Counted from the first letter of the stretch, positions 1 through 12,455 are shown. The stretch is DNA of 64,000 bases from Zopfochytrium polystomum (GCA_025765615.1 JAIVFJ010000002.1:310001-374000), one strand, 5' to 3'. The notes: generated by a model from the letters alone, not told the origin. Translations and numbers: made by a program.

Positions 1-169
1 TTCGGGTCCCAGCGACTGAGTGGAGTCCGGTTTTCCACAATATCGCCGGCGGCCCACAGGATCCGTTTGTGGTCAGTCGCGAGGTCGACCTCATTATCGG
101 GGCAGAGAATATAGAACCTAAAGCCGTTTCCATACAAGTTAAATTGAAATCCGCCGTCGCCGATTTATT

Positions 170-1043
170 TCACGAGAAAGCCGAGCCACTCAACTGTTCC
201 TTCTCCAGTGCATCCAGCAAAAACTGGACGACCTGCGACGGCATCCAGGCGCCTTTGGCTGGATTTTCTTCGCTGAAAAGTTTGGACGCGTCGACTTCGC
301 CCGAAGTGATCTTTTCCTTCATGGATTTCACAATTATGTCGCTGTTGACCCATCCAGGAACTAAAAGGTGGGCGGACACGTCGGAAGGGGCAGGCTTGTT
401 GCGCAATTCATGTTGAAGACCCTCGGTGTATAGCTTGACGGCAGACTTTGATACGTTGTACGCCAAGTTTCCTAACGGGGTAAGAAGGCCATTTTAGTCG
501 GTACCAATTGGAAGACTCGTACGTTTGCAGTGATCACGGAAGCGTTATGTCCCTGAATCCTATACCTGGAGGGGCAGTAATACCCTGCTTCGACCCAACG
601 TTCACAACAAAACAGGTCAGGCCAGATTCCACCATGGCGGGAACAAAGGCCTGTGAGCCATGCAAAACGCCACCAAAGTTGACGCCCATCGTTCGGTCCC
701 ACGCCGCTTTATCAGCGAACGCGCCACCGCCGGCTCCAATGCCAGCGCAGTTCATTAGAAACCGCACGGGCCCGAGGTTAGCCGCGCGGACGGCTTCCGC
801 GAGGCTGGCGACGGATGCCTGCGATGAGACATCAGTGGGGACAGCACGTACGGTGACGGTGGGGTGTGCAGCCTGAATGTCGCGCTGCGTCTGGGCGAGC
901 TGATTGGCGTCCACGTCGGCGATGAATACGTTCAGCCCAAGGGAGGCGAAGTGGCGCGCGGTTGCGCGGCCGATTCCTGAGGCCGCGCCTGCAATAACGG
1001 CGAGGTTGCCGGGCTGGAGGACTTGCGAAATGCGGGAGGGCAT
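170..1043 (-). CDS. Short-chain dehydrogenase/reductase (SDR)
   Basis: Two exons, complement(join(170..471,566..1043)), encode 259 aa. The intron (472..565) has a GTATAG donor and a TTAG acceptor, and the join keeps frame through a split glycine codon. A Rossmann nucleotide-binding motif GAASGIG lies near residue 20. NCAG follows near residue 90, a form of the family NNAG. The catalytic Ser is seen in NVGSKQG and the Tyr/Lys pair in YNVSK. Family knowledge says such enzymes are NAD(P)(H)-dependent oxidoreductases, usually cytosolic. The substrate cannot be read from sequence. No signal peptide or membrane segment is visible. The start is the ATG at 1043, directly followed by the Rossmann strand, which fits the usual 250-260 aa length. 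The stop of ArgJ lies only 107 bp upstream on the same strand. Confidence 0.9.
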
Positions 1044-1150
1044 GAGTGGCGAATTGGATCGAGTTATTTTTTTTTAATTATTTTTTTTCCCCTTTTTTTG
1101 CATATTGCAGGTACATGCATTGTTAAGTTTGGACTCCGACCGGATCAACA

Positions 1151-2732
1151 TCAAGAGCGGTCTGGAAGGACAGGCTTCGCGATCAGGACAAAGACGAATG
1201 AAGGAAGCAGCGATTAGCACTTACAGTCAGCGTTGATACTGATGTACTCATGGCTGAAGTCGCACGTGAACATGTTAGCTGAGTGTTGTCCAAGCCCAAG
1301 GGTAATCCTGATGTCCACGTCTTCATCCTTCAGGATTTCGGCTGCCACCTCCTCATTCACATCGAACGGCGCACCGTTTTTGAAAAGGTGAAGGCTTTTG
1401 CTGCCGTCCTTGTTGGAGAAGTACAGGTTGACCTTTTCCGGGTTGATTTCGACGCCGCTGTACCCGACGGCGCAGACAATGCGACCCCAGTTGGCATCCT
1501 TTTCGCAAGTTAGTGGAATAGTAAATTGGTGTGAACGAAGAGTGGTCATTGTTCACCTTGCCGTAGATAGCCGTCTTGACGAGAGGGGATGTTGCAATGG
1601 TGGATGCGATGGTCTTGGCGTCTTCGAATGATTTCGCACCCTGGGTATGGTCTTTCGTAAGCGGTGGCATAAGCAACAAAAGCAAACGCGAATACCTCAA
1701 CAGCAATCTTGATGAACTTCGTCGCGCCTTCTCCGTCGCGCACGATGAGCTGCGCCAGCTCCGTGGAAAACGTGGTCAAATTGTCCTGGAATTCGGCAAA
1801 CTCCGGCGATGCTTCATCCGCGATAGCGAAAGCACCAGCTGCAGCATCCGATGCCGCACCGTTAGCCAGGACAGCAAACGTGTCATTCGTGCTCGTGTCG
1901 CCGTCCACGCTGATCGCATTGAACGATCGATCGGCCGCATGACGGACCGCCCTCTCCAAGCATCGCTGCGAGACAAACGCGTCTGTGAACACCGCCCCGA
2001 GCATGGTCGCCATGTTGGGGTGGATCATCCCGGCGCCCTTGCACCAGCCCGCCATGCGGTACGTCAGCCCCTTCTTGACTCGCGACGCGAATTCGACCGA
2101 CCGCAGCTTTGGGAACGTGTCGGTCGTCATGATGCCCTCAGCCGCCGACAGCCACCCGTCGTGCGTTGCCGACAGCGGCGAGCCCGACCCCCGCGCCGTC
2201 AGCTGCGATACGCCAGAAAGGATTTTGGACATGTTCAGTGGTTGCCCGATCACGCCCGTGGACATGACCAGCGTGGTCGGCGTCCTTGTTGCGCCGGCTG
2301 TTGCTGGTGAGAGTGCCGCGTCGATCGCAGCGGAAGTTGCCCAAGCGTCGGCGAGGCCGGCATCACCGGTGCACGCGTTTGCACAACCAGAGTTCACAAA
2401 TATTCCCCGAACACCGCCATTGCCGTGCATGGCGAGGATTTTGCGGTCGGCCTATTTGAGATGGGTGGGAACGCTTCCGTCAGCGTGTTGGCTGAGCACT
2501 CATTCAGGGCGTGATCTTCTCGTTGAATTCTCAGTCTCACCAAAACCGGAGCGGCGGCGAATGCGTTTTTGGTAAAGACGGCAGCCGCCGTGCAAGGCCT
2601 GTCCGACACTACCAGCGTCATGTCGAGGACTCCTGCCTTCTTCTTAATTCCACCATGGACGGCCCCGGCCACGAAGCCCTTGGGGTAGATACCCGAGGTC
2701 GCGACGAGATGCGATTTTGGCCACTTCGACAT
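1151..2732 (-). CDS. argJ: Arginine biosynthesis bifunctional protein ArgJ (ornithine acetyltransferase / N-acetylglutamate synthase)
   Basis: Five exons, complement(join(1151..1161,1225..1498,1557..1640,1696..2451,2541..2732)), give 438 aa, the usual fungal length. The enzyme moves acetyl from N-acetylornithine to glutamate in the cyclic arginine pathway, normally in mitochondria. The self-cleavage motif is seen as HPNMATML, with cleavage expected between Ala and Thr to give alpha and beta chains. Asn/Gly-rich oxyanion elements (VNSGCANACTG) are also present. The last exon is only 11 nt. An unspliced reading ends in NADCKC, while splicing at a GTAAGT donor gives the family C-terminus NADYRS. 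The first in-frame ATG is at 2732. An upstream exon with a mitochondrial presequence is possible but not identified. Confidence 0.93.
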
Positions 2733-2962
2733 TTCTGACAAAGATGCTTTGGCACCGATTTTTTCATAGTGGTGTTGTGTTGACCAAAAAAAAAACAAGG
2801 GAAGAAAATCGACTATGACGTGCGATCCACTGATTGCTACAGGCTATGAATCACTGCTGAACAGCCCTGTTTCTGCCTTTCATGCCTGCATGATACGTCT
2901 GAAGCCGTTTGATCTTGCCTTCTTCTGAACTGGCTTTTTCACTGCGAACCAACCATGCAGGG

Positions 2963-5900
2963 TCAGTGGAACAGTTTAGAAAAAAAAAAATAGTTCACGG
3001 TCCAAAACCTTTTCTCAAGCTTCTTAAGAAGTTCCTCCAGGGGCTCGTCCTTGAGTGCAAATAACGGTTTTCCCATGGTTGGGGCGCCAACTCCGTTGCC
3101 ATCCTTAGCCCTGGCAGCGGCCTCATCCGCCGCAGCCTTCGCCAACGCCTTTTCGGCCTCAATAAGCGCTTTTGGCTTCAGATCCAAAGACTTCAGGAAC
3201 TCAGGTGTCAGTTTCAATCCTTCCCCGCGAATAATAATGCCTTGCTTTTCCTGCAACCGCGCCATCACCGTTTTAATGTGGGTGGGGATCGAGCTGACTA
3301 TCTCGCGTAACTCGGCAACACTAAATTTCTCAAATGTCTGTCGTAAAGAGTCGGCCATCCGACGCATCGCGATCATCGTTGCTTGGAGTTGGTTGAACGC
3401 GCCGGTAGTCGTCGAGTCTTGTGCAACCAGCTTGTTGAAAACCAACTCGAACTGCGGGAAGTCTGACTGGTAGTAATCCAGTTTCCGTGTGTTCCATGCC
3501 TCCCACTTCCGCCGGTTCTCAAGCGTATCTTGCGGGGGTTCCTTCTCCGTGAACGGAGGGGGCTTCGCGGGAAACTTTTTGTCCTTGACCAGGACGAGTT
3601 CGTCCAAAACGTGCGTCTTCGCCTTGTCGTCGAATCGATACATGTGGACCCGAGCAATAATTCCACCCTCTTCAAACTTGTCCTTAATATCGGCCTCCGA
3701 CATATCAGGAAGTTTTATGCCTCGAGTCCACTCGCGTCCGGGGAAGACCACCAGCTTCTCTTTGTCGCCTCCTTCCGGGAGACCGTCCGACACACGATAG
3801 CACACTACCCAACCGCGACGAATCAGGGAAAACACAAATCCACGGCTGACAGACGTGGACGACTTTGCCTTGTCAGTGAGCTCCTCGAGGTTGCCGTTGG
3901 GGGCCTCCATGTAGCCCAATAGCTCGATGAACAGATCGTTTCGTTCTGCGTCCTCTTTCATTTTCTTTTCCTCATCAGTCATACCTCGTGGTTTCAATTT
4001 GCCTGGTCCGGTGGGCTCTCCTGCTGGTCCACGTTCCGGTGGCGGAGCTCGCTTCTTGAGAAGCTTCTTTCTCAGTTCCGGGTCCCTGAGTTGCGCCATC
4101 ATAAGGGCTTGAGCATCCGCTGCGTTCATTGGAGGAGCCTTAGCTTGACCACCGCCTGGAAGAGGTGGTGGTGGAGGTATGCCTCCTGGAGGTGGAGGAG
4201 GCGGTGGAATACCTGGCCCTCCGGGTGGAGGGGGTGGAGGAGGCGGTATTCCAGGGCCGCCCGGAGGAGGCGGCGGCGGAGGGGGAATTCCTGGACCTCC
4301 AGGAGGAGGTGGTGGAGGTGGTGGAATACCTGGACCGCCGGGAGGTGGTGGCGGTGGCGGCGGTATTCCGCGACCGCCAGGCGGTGGTGGCGGTGGAGGT
4401 GGAATTCCGGGGCCGCCTGGGGGTGGGGGTGGGGGCGGAGGAATTCCCGCACCACCTGGAATTGGCGGTGGCGGTGGTGGTGGTGGTGGAATTCCTCCGG
4501 CAACCGGTGGAGGCGGCGGCGGTGGAGGAATGCCTGGAACGTGCGGGGGGGGTGGGGGCGGTGGGGGAATGCTTGGACCACCGGGCGGCGGAGGGGGAGG
4601 GGGAATGCCGCCTACAGGGGGAGGCGGCGGAGGAGGGGGTGGGATACCTGCCACTGCTGGAGGAGGCGGAGGAGGCGCAGGTACCGTCGCAGGTGGGGGA
4701 GGCGGTGGAGGAACGGGAGACTTGGGCCTTAACCACAAAAATAGGATAAGACAGTTGCTTACGTAAAAAGCAGCAAAACACTAGGCGTACCCTGTGTCCG
4801 ACGAGGGCGAGTCTCTTGTCGGTGGACGAATCGAGTTGGGCCTTCGCTTCAAAGCCCCCGCTCCGTTAATTGAGGCTTCTCGTGTTGCAATGCTGTCGGG
4901 ACTTGTATTTTTGACTGACTTCAGCTTAACCAGGGGGGAGATTGTCGACGGGGACACAGGAGAAGTAGGTGTAACTGTTTTTTCGTCGGCGGATGGCGCA
5001 ATCGGCTTCAGATTAATGACGGGAATTGGAACTGCACCGGCTCCGGCTGCACGAGCTGTGGGGGTCCTCGTCACAGCCCCATCAACATGTTCCTGATCAG
5101 CTTCAATGGTCTCCCCGTCAGCACTATTCGCCTTAATCGACTTCTTTTTAGCAGCTCGTTTTTTTCGCAACTCCTCGAGACTCATGGCCAGGGAATTGCT
5201 ATGTGTAAGTGTTGAGTCCTTCAGGGTCCCACCCAGGGCCGTGTACCGCAAAAATTCATCTTCCGTGAAGGGGCGCGGGAAAGCTGAACGGAGATTCCAG
5301 GGCACGTTATCCAGCTCCTCAGCAGTAAGGCATGCCAATACCTAGTCATGTGGGTGGTGAGCGACAAAAAAAAAAAAAAAAAAAAAAAAAATAACTCGAG
5401 GGAAATGCTCACGTTTGACTTTTTAAACACTGCTATAACAGACTCGGTTGGTAAAATTTCATCTCCCTCCGTGCTGTGTGCGACCACAAGTTTCTTCACT
5501 TCCGACCCGCTTTCCAAAGACATTAGGTGAGATGCTGCTGCCAAGACGTTTTCGATTGTAGCGTCAGCAGCTGAAGGGATGCGATAAGTATTCCTATTGT
5601 GCATGCCATGATAGTATCCGAGAAGTTGCTGGGCGTAAGCGCTCTCCATACGGCACTTGTCTTAACGATGGAGGAAACTTACTTTGAGGTCATGACAACC
5701 ATCTCAACCTTGATGAGGCTTTGAGTGATCTCAATGGGTGGCGCCTCTGAGGTTGGCGGCATCACAACCGGTGAACCACCCATCAAAGGGCTTGACGGCA
5801 CGCCGCGGGTGTTTTGGAAAGACGATCCACGCTTTGGTGGGGCGGGCAAGGTCAACGAAGAACCCGCCCGCTGTTGGGTGGCGTCGGAATGCGACGAGGT

Positions 5901-6065
5901 GCGAGGACCCGGAGGAGGTCGAGGAAGGGATATGGCCGAGCCCGTCAGTTGCGGCGAGCCAGCCGCCGCATGCTGGGGATTCTGCTGCTCGGGCTTGTTG
6001 GCGGAGTCATCGTCTCCGAACAGCTGCGCCGAAGGCAACAACCAGTTGGAGAAGAGATTGGACAT
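2963..6065 (-). CDS. Large poly-proline (FH1-like) protein, possible actin regulator
   Basis: Four exons, complement(join(2963..4727,4791..5341,5413..5593,5683..6065)), stay in phase and give about 959 aa. The N-terminus (MSNLFSNWLL) is followed by a Pro/Ser-rich stretch and then a folded segment around residues 120-210. About 190 residues follow of runs of seven to ten prolines separated by Gly-rich spacers such as GGPGI. After the proline block comes a short amphipathic segment (AQLRDPELRKKLLKK) resembling a WH2 or similar actin-binding helix. A charged helical C-terminal domain of about 370 residues ends the protein. No FH2 signature is seen, so it is not a canonical formin. Poly-Pro plus a WH2-like helix suggests profilin/actin binding, which is inference. 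The exact 3' end is uncertain: a possible donor just before the stop would change only the last residues. Confidence 0.7.
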
Positions 6066-6409
6066 GGCCTTGGACGGGTGGGTGGGTGGGTGGGTGGTGG
6101 GGGTGGCTCGCTGGCTGGCTGGCTTCTGCGGCGCCTTTCCGTCCACAAGAGTTTTTTTTTTTTTTGTTTTTTTTTTTTTGTTTTGTATTTTCTTCTTTGG
6201 GTTTTTTCGCTTGTCCTGTTAGCGGCCCGCTGGCCTTGAGACGCACTTCGCCTCGGCGGGCAACCGTCAAAACGCGCCACAGACAACACACTTCAATGAC
6301 AATATTATTGTCGACACAACCACTTGATTTTCGGCCGCCACATCGCAAGGAATCATTTATTTTTGTGTTGGGTCATACCCCCCACCTGAGCATAATCCGT
6401 TCGAAAAGC
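6066..6409. other. Short intergenic / 5' leader stretch with GGGT and poly-T tracts
   Basis: Upstream of the poly-proline gene. It holds a GGGT tandem tract near 6075-6106, long poly-T runs near 6151-6180, and no supportable ORF. Confidence 0.5.
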
Positions 6410-6822
6410 TCACTCACAGGTTGCCCAGTACCCAGCCGCAAATTTGTACTCGGCCGAGCCGAGGAACTTGACTGGGTTAAAGAAAGTCAATATAATCCAT
6501 CGCGTGTATAGATCGTGAAACCTGCGCAAGGCTTCGCTTTCTCTTCGCAATGAATACTGATTGTAAACCAGGCCACCGCCCACAATGGTGATGCACGGTC
6601 CAATGGGGAAAGGTCCACGCGACTACGAGAAACTCCTCCCAAATACCCGCAGCGAATCGTTGGAAATGGAGTGAAGCATTATAACACTTCAAAAAAAATT
6701 GGTGCGCTCCTTACCTGAATTGGATGATGCTTTTTCTCTGAGAGCCACTTCCGTACCTTTAAGGGTTTTTTCGATGACCACACCAAATATTGCACAATGT
6801 CGTACATGCTGATGGCGGTCAT
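6410..6822 (-). CDS. Small uncharacterised protein, two exons
   Basis: Proposed complement(join(6410..6622,6715..6822)), 106 aa. Exon 1 encodes MTAISMYDIVQYLVW and continues to a strong CAG|GTAAGG donor. Exon 2 continues in frame with a Gly-rich segment (CITIVGGGLVYNQYSLRR) and one hydrophobic stretch (WIILTFFNPVKFLG) that could be a membrane segment. The family is not recognised. The reading frame is also open upstream of the chosen ATG to an AG near 6913, so the true start could lie in an earlier exon. A GTGAGT near the stop could be a donor, so the 3' end is uncertain too. Confidence 0.4.
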
Positions 6823-7374
6823 ATCATCGCGGTCCAGCTTGGTGAGCGCAGATTTATTTGCATCTTTGGACCGGGACTCTTGTTGGCAGTCCGCAAACTC
6901 CACATCACTGCCATTGATTTAAGCGAGAAAAAAACAGAAGAAAAGGGTCAGCGAGCCTCTTGGAATACGTATTGCAAGAAAAGGGCGGAGCAGGACTCAC
7001 AGTGCTTACTCGCCACTTTCCTTCCTCTTGGGGGTCGGCCGTTAGTATGGAAGGACGGAAAACTGAAACATTCGAAGTGGGCGGATTGGACCGTATCTTT
7101 TTATTATCAATTGTTGGATTTCACCTCCCTTGCACTTTTCGTTTCCAGACAACAACTCACGATTTCATTTTGGAAGACACTTCTCCAAGGCGACTCTCTC
7201 TCTCTCTTTCCCTTTGTGCCTCCGTCAACGCTCGCTGGTGCATATGCTCATGCGTGCAGGAGCCCCATCAGGGATAAAAAGCTTCCGATTGCCTCGAAAA
7301 TTGGTTTCTCAACGTTTCCATCAACAGAATTCAGTTGCAAGGCCGCTATAATAATAGCTGCCTTTTATTGAACG
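6823..7374. other. Intergenic, CT-rich
   Basis: Between the small gene and the SET1 stop. A CT-dinucleotide run lies near 7195-7210. No RNA gene or ORF could be supported, although an upstream exon of the small gene may be hidden here. Confidence 0.4.
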
Positions 7375-10300
7375 TCAATTCAAGTAACCCCGGCACGCCT
7401 GGTTCGCCAAGGAAGAACGAGTTGGGTCAGCAACATTTAGGCAGTACCACCAGGGCAATTGTGCGTCAAAAAAGGAGGGGGAAGGATCCAATCACCTCAG
7501 CACCGCAGAAGCAAGGAATCTTGTCCTCCTCGATGGGGAATTTGTAGTCGTAAGTTATCTCTTCACCCTCCTCAATATCGCGGTTCGCATATATAACAAT
7601 CTTCTTACAACCATCAATTGTAATGATCTTCGCGTTACAGTTGGGCTTGAAGAATAAGCTGGTAAGCGGATTTTCGCTATTGAAGATACTCACATCGCAG
7701 CAATGGTTGATAAACCGGGCTAGGTTTCCTTTCTTTGTCGCGTCTATTATAGTGTCCTCATCAATCCTAAATAAATAGCTACTACCAATGCCTGATTGCT
7801 CATACAGTTTCTCGCGGTGGTCCGCAACCTGGACGGGTCAACTTTCAGGAAGGTAAACGATTCAGGTTTTACCTTCTGTCTGATAACCTCCCCAATATAC
7901 TCAATTACAATATCATTTGCTTCGATCGGCTGCAGTGCAAATAAGCCCCAATCGTGGATGCGGCTCTTTGAAAACTGAAGTCGAGTTTTCCGTGCCTTCA
8001 TTTGGTTGAACTTGAGAACATCCACTGCGTTCTCGCCATAAATGGCTGCTGTTACAGCCATATTACTGCTGCTCCCGCCAACAAGAAAGAATCCGCCTCC
8101 AGCTCCAGCATCGCCACCACCAGCGCCGCCCAGTATGCCCCCATTGCCTGGGCCACCGGCGGCGACAGCGACAAGCTGCCGAAACTGCACCCTGGACGCG
8201 CGTGTTTTTGCTGAGGACGCAGAGGTAATGGCGGTTGAAGTAGACGCTGGCTGGCTCGCGACCAGGACTGAGTTTGAGAATGGGTCGTACTCCTCGTCAT
8301 CTCCTTCTGCACCACTTTCGTCTTGTTTCAATCGACTAATGCGCGAGGGGAGGTACTTCGACTTTTCGCTCGCTGGTATCTTGTAAAACCCTTCTGTCCG
8401 TGCGGCGCCAGTGCGGTGGCGGCCGAAGGTGATCATCTTTTCTTCTTCTTCATCGGAACCTAGAAGAGCAGCCAATCCTGCAACAATACTTAGTACTGCC
8501 ACAAAAAATTGCATAAAACTCTTACGTTCGTACGCGGCGACGGACCGAGCTCCCCTAGCCTTTCTTTTGTTTCTACGTTTGGCTCTCTCCTCTTGGACAA
8601 CGACATACAAAAACTTAAGGTCCTCCTCACGTCGGTCAGGTCCAGCAAAGTTTGTTATCAAGTCGATTTTAGAAAAGTCGAGGGACGCGTCGCTGTCGTG
8701 GTCCTCATCGCAAGCGTCGAGCCAGTCCTCTTTCGCCTCCGCAATCGCTTCTTCTTGTTCGCGCTCATGTCTCCAGCTGAAATGCTCAAAGAGATCCCCA
8801 GCATCTTCAAGCGGTGATCTTCTGAATTGAATGGGAATTCTTGGTCCTTTCACTGGCGGAGGTTCGTCAAGAACTACATCTTTACTGGCAGCTGACGCCG
8901 AAGTTGCGGAAGCCTTAGTCGATTTCTTCTTAGTTTTTTTCGATTTTTTGGACATTGGTCGAGTTGGTACGGGTGTAGAATCGCCTGTCAACTTTGCCTC
9001 TTCACCTTTCCCTGAATCTGCTTGGCTTCCTGGTGCAATTTGCTCTTCGCTTGGTTCCGTTGATATTGGTGCATTGTCCAATTGCTGGGCAGGAGTGATA
9101 GTAGGAGGTTTTGGCGCTTGCTTCGGAACAAGTTTACGCGGACCTGCTTTAGGTCGTTGTGCAAGCACGACGGGAGACGGAAGCGGCGCTGCCGCAGTCA
9201 CCGGTATAGGATCGCTTCCATTCGCGGGATCGACGACGGTTTTGGTCAAAGCTGGGGTATCTGCTGCAGTCAACTCGCTTTGCCTTTGATCCTGCTCTCC
9301 TTCATCCTCAGCTCCCAAAGAGTGTTTATCTCCATCCGCGGCGCTTTCGTTATCGCTGGACGAGTAAAGCAAATCGACAAGCTTTTGTCGAATGGCCTTT
9401 CGGCTCAACTTCCTTGAGCGCTGCTCACGCCGGTAAGTATGCACAGAAGATGTTTCATCTGACCCATCATCTGACTTATTGTTCTCTTCGTCGCTGTCAA
9501 CAGTAAACCGACGTTTTCGAAGGTAGCCAGCCGTGGTGTCAGGACCGTCGGCTCTGCGCGAACTACCCGATCCAACTGAAGCGGCGCGCCCTTTCGATTC
9601 GTTCTCATCAGAATACTCTGAATCGTTTCTTACCAGTGCTGACTGCCGCTTGCGAAAAGATGGTAAACTTGCAAAAGGCCGCAATCCTGCAGGCTTCTTC
9701 GCGCCTGGCCTCTCATCGTATTCATTCTCTCCTCTGGAGTGTTGTCGCCGCGGGGTTGGGTTCGATTCGGTGGTTGGGTCTTTGTTGCGTAAAATCTCTG
9801 AAGGTTGAACAGCCTTTTCTCCAAATGACCCCGTCCGGATATTTCCCTCCTCAGAAGGCATTTGCTTTATGAATTCGTTGATGAAAGGAGTCAAGGTTGC
9901 GCGTCGGAAATCAGTTCGAAAAACGTCGCTCAATTCCAGTGCGATTTTCCGCCGGACACGATACAGAGTTTGTTCTCTTTCAGTCTGCGGTGGTGGTGCG
10001 TCGTTGAAACCGCGGTCGACTCTGAAAGACGCGTTGGCATCATCCGAAAGCTTCCGAGCTTCGCCGTGAGTATTTCGGCCTCGTAGAGGACCGTGCTCAG
10101 ACTGGCGCCGCTCGCCATACTGTCTATCAGGTGGCGAATAGTCTCTTCCGTACCTGGGCTCGCCCCCCCGACGTGAGGGTGGAGGAAAATTGGTTCTGTA
10201 CCTCGGGTATCTTTCCCTGCTGCGGCTGTAAGAACGACTTCGGGTCCTGCTCCGACTGCGGGTTCGGCTGCGACTTCGGCTTCGACTGTATGAGCGTGAA

Positions 10301-12455
10301 CGACTTCTACTTCGACTGAAACTCCGACTCGGGCGGCGTCTGCGTAAACGAGGAGAGATGCTTCGTGACCTTCTTATCCAACCACGGGGACTCCGAGATG
10401 AGCGCCGATAATGGGAATCGCGCTCATCGTTGCGATCCCGACTATCGCGACGGCCGCGGTAGCGGTCAACCGTAGGAAAAGTGGTATGAGCGAGGTCTTT
10501 AGGTCCATCAAATCTTCGGCGATCTGGCACGTCAAAGGATCGAGTGGCTGGTGGTTTGGCCTCGATCTCTGAGACGTGACTGGGGCGCTTCTCTTCGTGG
10601 GCAACGCTTGACGCTGCTCGTGGTAATGTCGAAACCACAGCGCTATTACTTCCGTTCATCGAAGGCCGACGGACCGGACTAGGGGGAATCGAAGAGGATG
10701 GAGGTTTTGGGGGAAGCGGATGAAAAAGTCGAGGGGTGGAGGCTGGAGATGGCGTGGTAGTTTTTGGCCGGGAAGTAGGTGAATTGACACCTGACAGAGG
10801 ACGCGGTGGAGACGCAGATGGCTTCCAAACATTCGCTCCAGCCGGAAAAGGAAGATCTTTTGGTGCTGGCTGTGATTTTAAAATTGAACTGGCTCGCCCG
10901 TTTGTTGCAGACGAAACCGCAATGGTCGCTGACCGGCTATCGGAGGCAAAAGGTAGCTCAGAGGCTGCAGTCGTTGGGAAGGGGCCAGCCTCTTCTGGTG
11001 GCGGTGGCGGCTGCGGCGATGGAGGTTTCGGTGGAGGAGGGGGGACAACCTGGAGCCCTGCGGGTATTGCATTTGCAGCGAGGGAAGGTATAGGTGGCGC
11101 CATGGTAGAGAAGAGCAATGGACTTTGAAATGTCGTTGGCTGTGATGGAAGTGGAGCAACGGAAAATGAAAATGCAGGATAACCGGGGACGAACGGGGGT
11201 CGGAGAGGTAAAGGGCCGGGAGAAGGGGTGTTTTGTGACTGTCGTTGGTTTGCTTTGGCCCGCTGGCTCCACGGGGGAGCTGCTGATTGGTTTGGGAGAG
11301 TCGTTGCCTTCTGATTTGGCGGGTTAAGCCCTGACGCTCTGGCGACGGAGCTTGCGTCCGCATGTCCAGCGATCGTTGAACCGCTTTCTGATGCAGGATG
11401 GCTCGCGTCCACCATGCTGCGTTCCGGAGCCCCGTGAGTAGTAGGGGCAACACGCAAAGAGTCCTCGAGGAACTTGTTCAGTAGGAAGCCTGTTGAAGGG
11501 TTCAGTGACCAGCAAATGCAGTCCGAACGAAGGTTCCTCACCATCAGGGTCGAACTCCACTTTAACTGTCGAGCCGCCCATAGAGGCGCCGTTTTCCTTA
11601 CAGATGGCGCGCAAGGCTGCGTTGCCTCCCTCGCTTCCCTCTCCGCCGTATTCGATTGATGCGGACCCCAAACTAGTAGCAGTTATAGGGTGATATGCGA
11701 TTGACAGAGACTGAATGGAGCCGTATCTCGAGAAGAACTCCGCAAGCTCGGATTCGGGCATGCTCATCGGTAGTCCCGTGATAAAAATGCGCGAAGGGAA
11801 TGGTTCGTTCCTTGAGTTTTCATCATGCTGCCCGGTTCGTTTTTTGTGAGGAATGTGCAATTGTCAGTATTTTGTGGGGACACAACGTCCGATAATCGAT
11901 TAGTCGGGCTTCGAACAAGGCTGAAGTTGTGGGCAAGCGAACAATCTGAAGATTTACCTCGTAAACCAGAGATTTGAAATATTTAATTAATCGCATCCTT
12001 CGCGCCTTTCCGATAAGCGCTCCCCATGCGGGAGATCGCCGCGGATCGGCAGTTGCAGGGCCACCCCCGCTGGCCCTCCCCACAACACGAACGAGCTCCT
12101 CCTGTGTCTGAGACCCGGATCCAGGTCTTGCCGTAAACCCTGTGCCCCCTTCAATGGAAGTCGAGACATGACGAACCGGAGCGGTTAAAGCAGGAGTACT
12201 CGTCGTTCCCGAGTCTCGCACAACCGTCGAAGTGCTCCCACTTATTTGGTCCGGCTTTTTGTCAGACGTCGACGCGGAGGAGGATCTGCGGATGAAAGAG
12301 TCGAGAGCTGAGGATGAACGAAACTCGCCGCTCGATACCGTAGTATTCGCCGTCGGGGCGGACATTGACGGTAAGGTCGGTACTTTGGAGGAAGATGAGG
12401 ACGGAGTTGATGACGATGCAGGGCTTTGAGTCCGCCCAACATGATCCAGATCCAT
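7375..12455 (-). CDS. SET1: Histone H3 lysine-4 methyltransferase SET1 (COMPASS catalytic subunit)
   Basis: Seven exons, complement(join(7375..7398,7496..7645,7694..7828,7873..8459,8526..11489,11542..11827,11958..12455)), encode about 1547 aa, in phase throughout. A Ser-rich N-terminus is followed by an RRM (residues ~175-260, RIFITGLP and VKVEFDPDG). A long Pro/Ser-rich linker carries an arginine-serine repeat block near residues 640-690. The N-SET domain (ARTEGFYKI) and the SET domain ([24 protein letters not shown] core, [14 protein letters not shown]) follow. The post-SET motif is CFCGAEACRGYLN, and its last residues come from a 24-nt exon. The SET motif usually written NHSC reads NHCCDPNC here. 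Family knowledge says it mono- to trimethylates H3K4 at active promoters within COMPASS. The start is the ATG at 12455, only 87 bp from the stop of the upstream transporter gene. Confidence 0.95.

Noticed and set aside
2963..4727. Calling the poly-proline gene a formin
   Set aside because: An FH1-like region is present, but no FH2 signature could be found in the C-terminal region.
4179..4766. Long poly-glycine open frame on the plus strand
   Set aside because: It is the complement of the proline-rich repeat of the minus-strand gene. It is low complexity with no independent start context or splicing.
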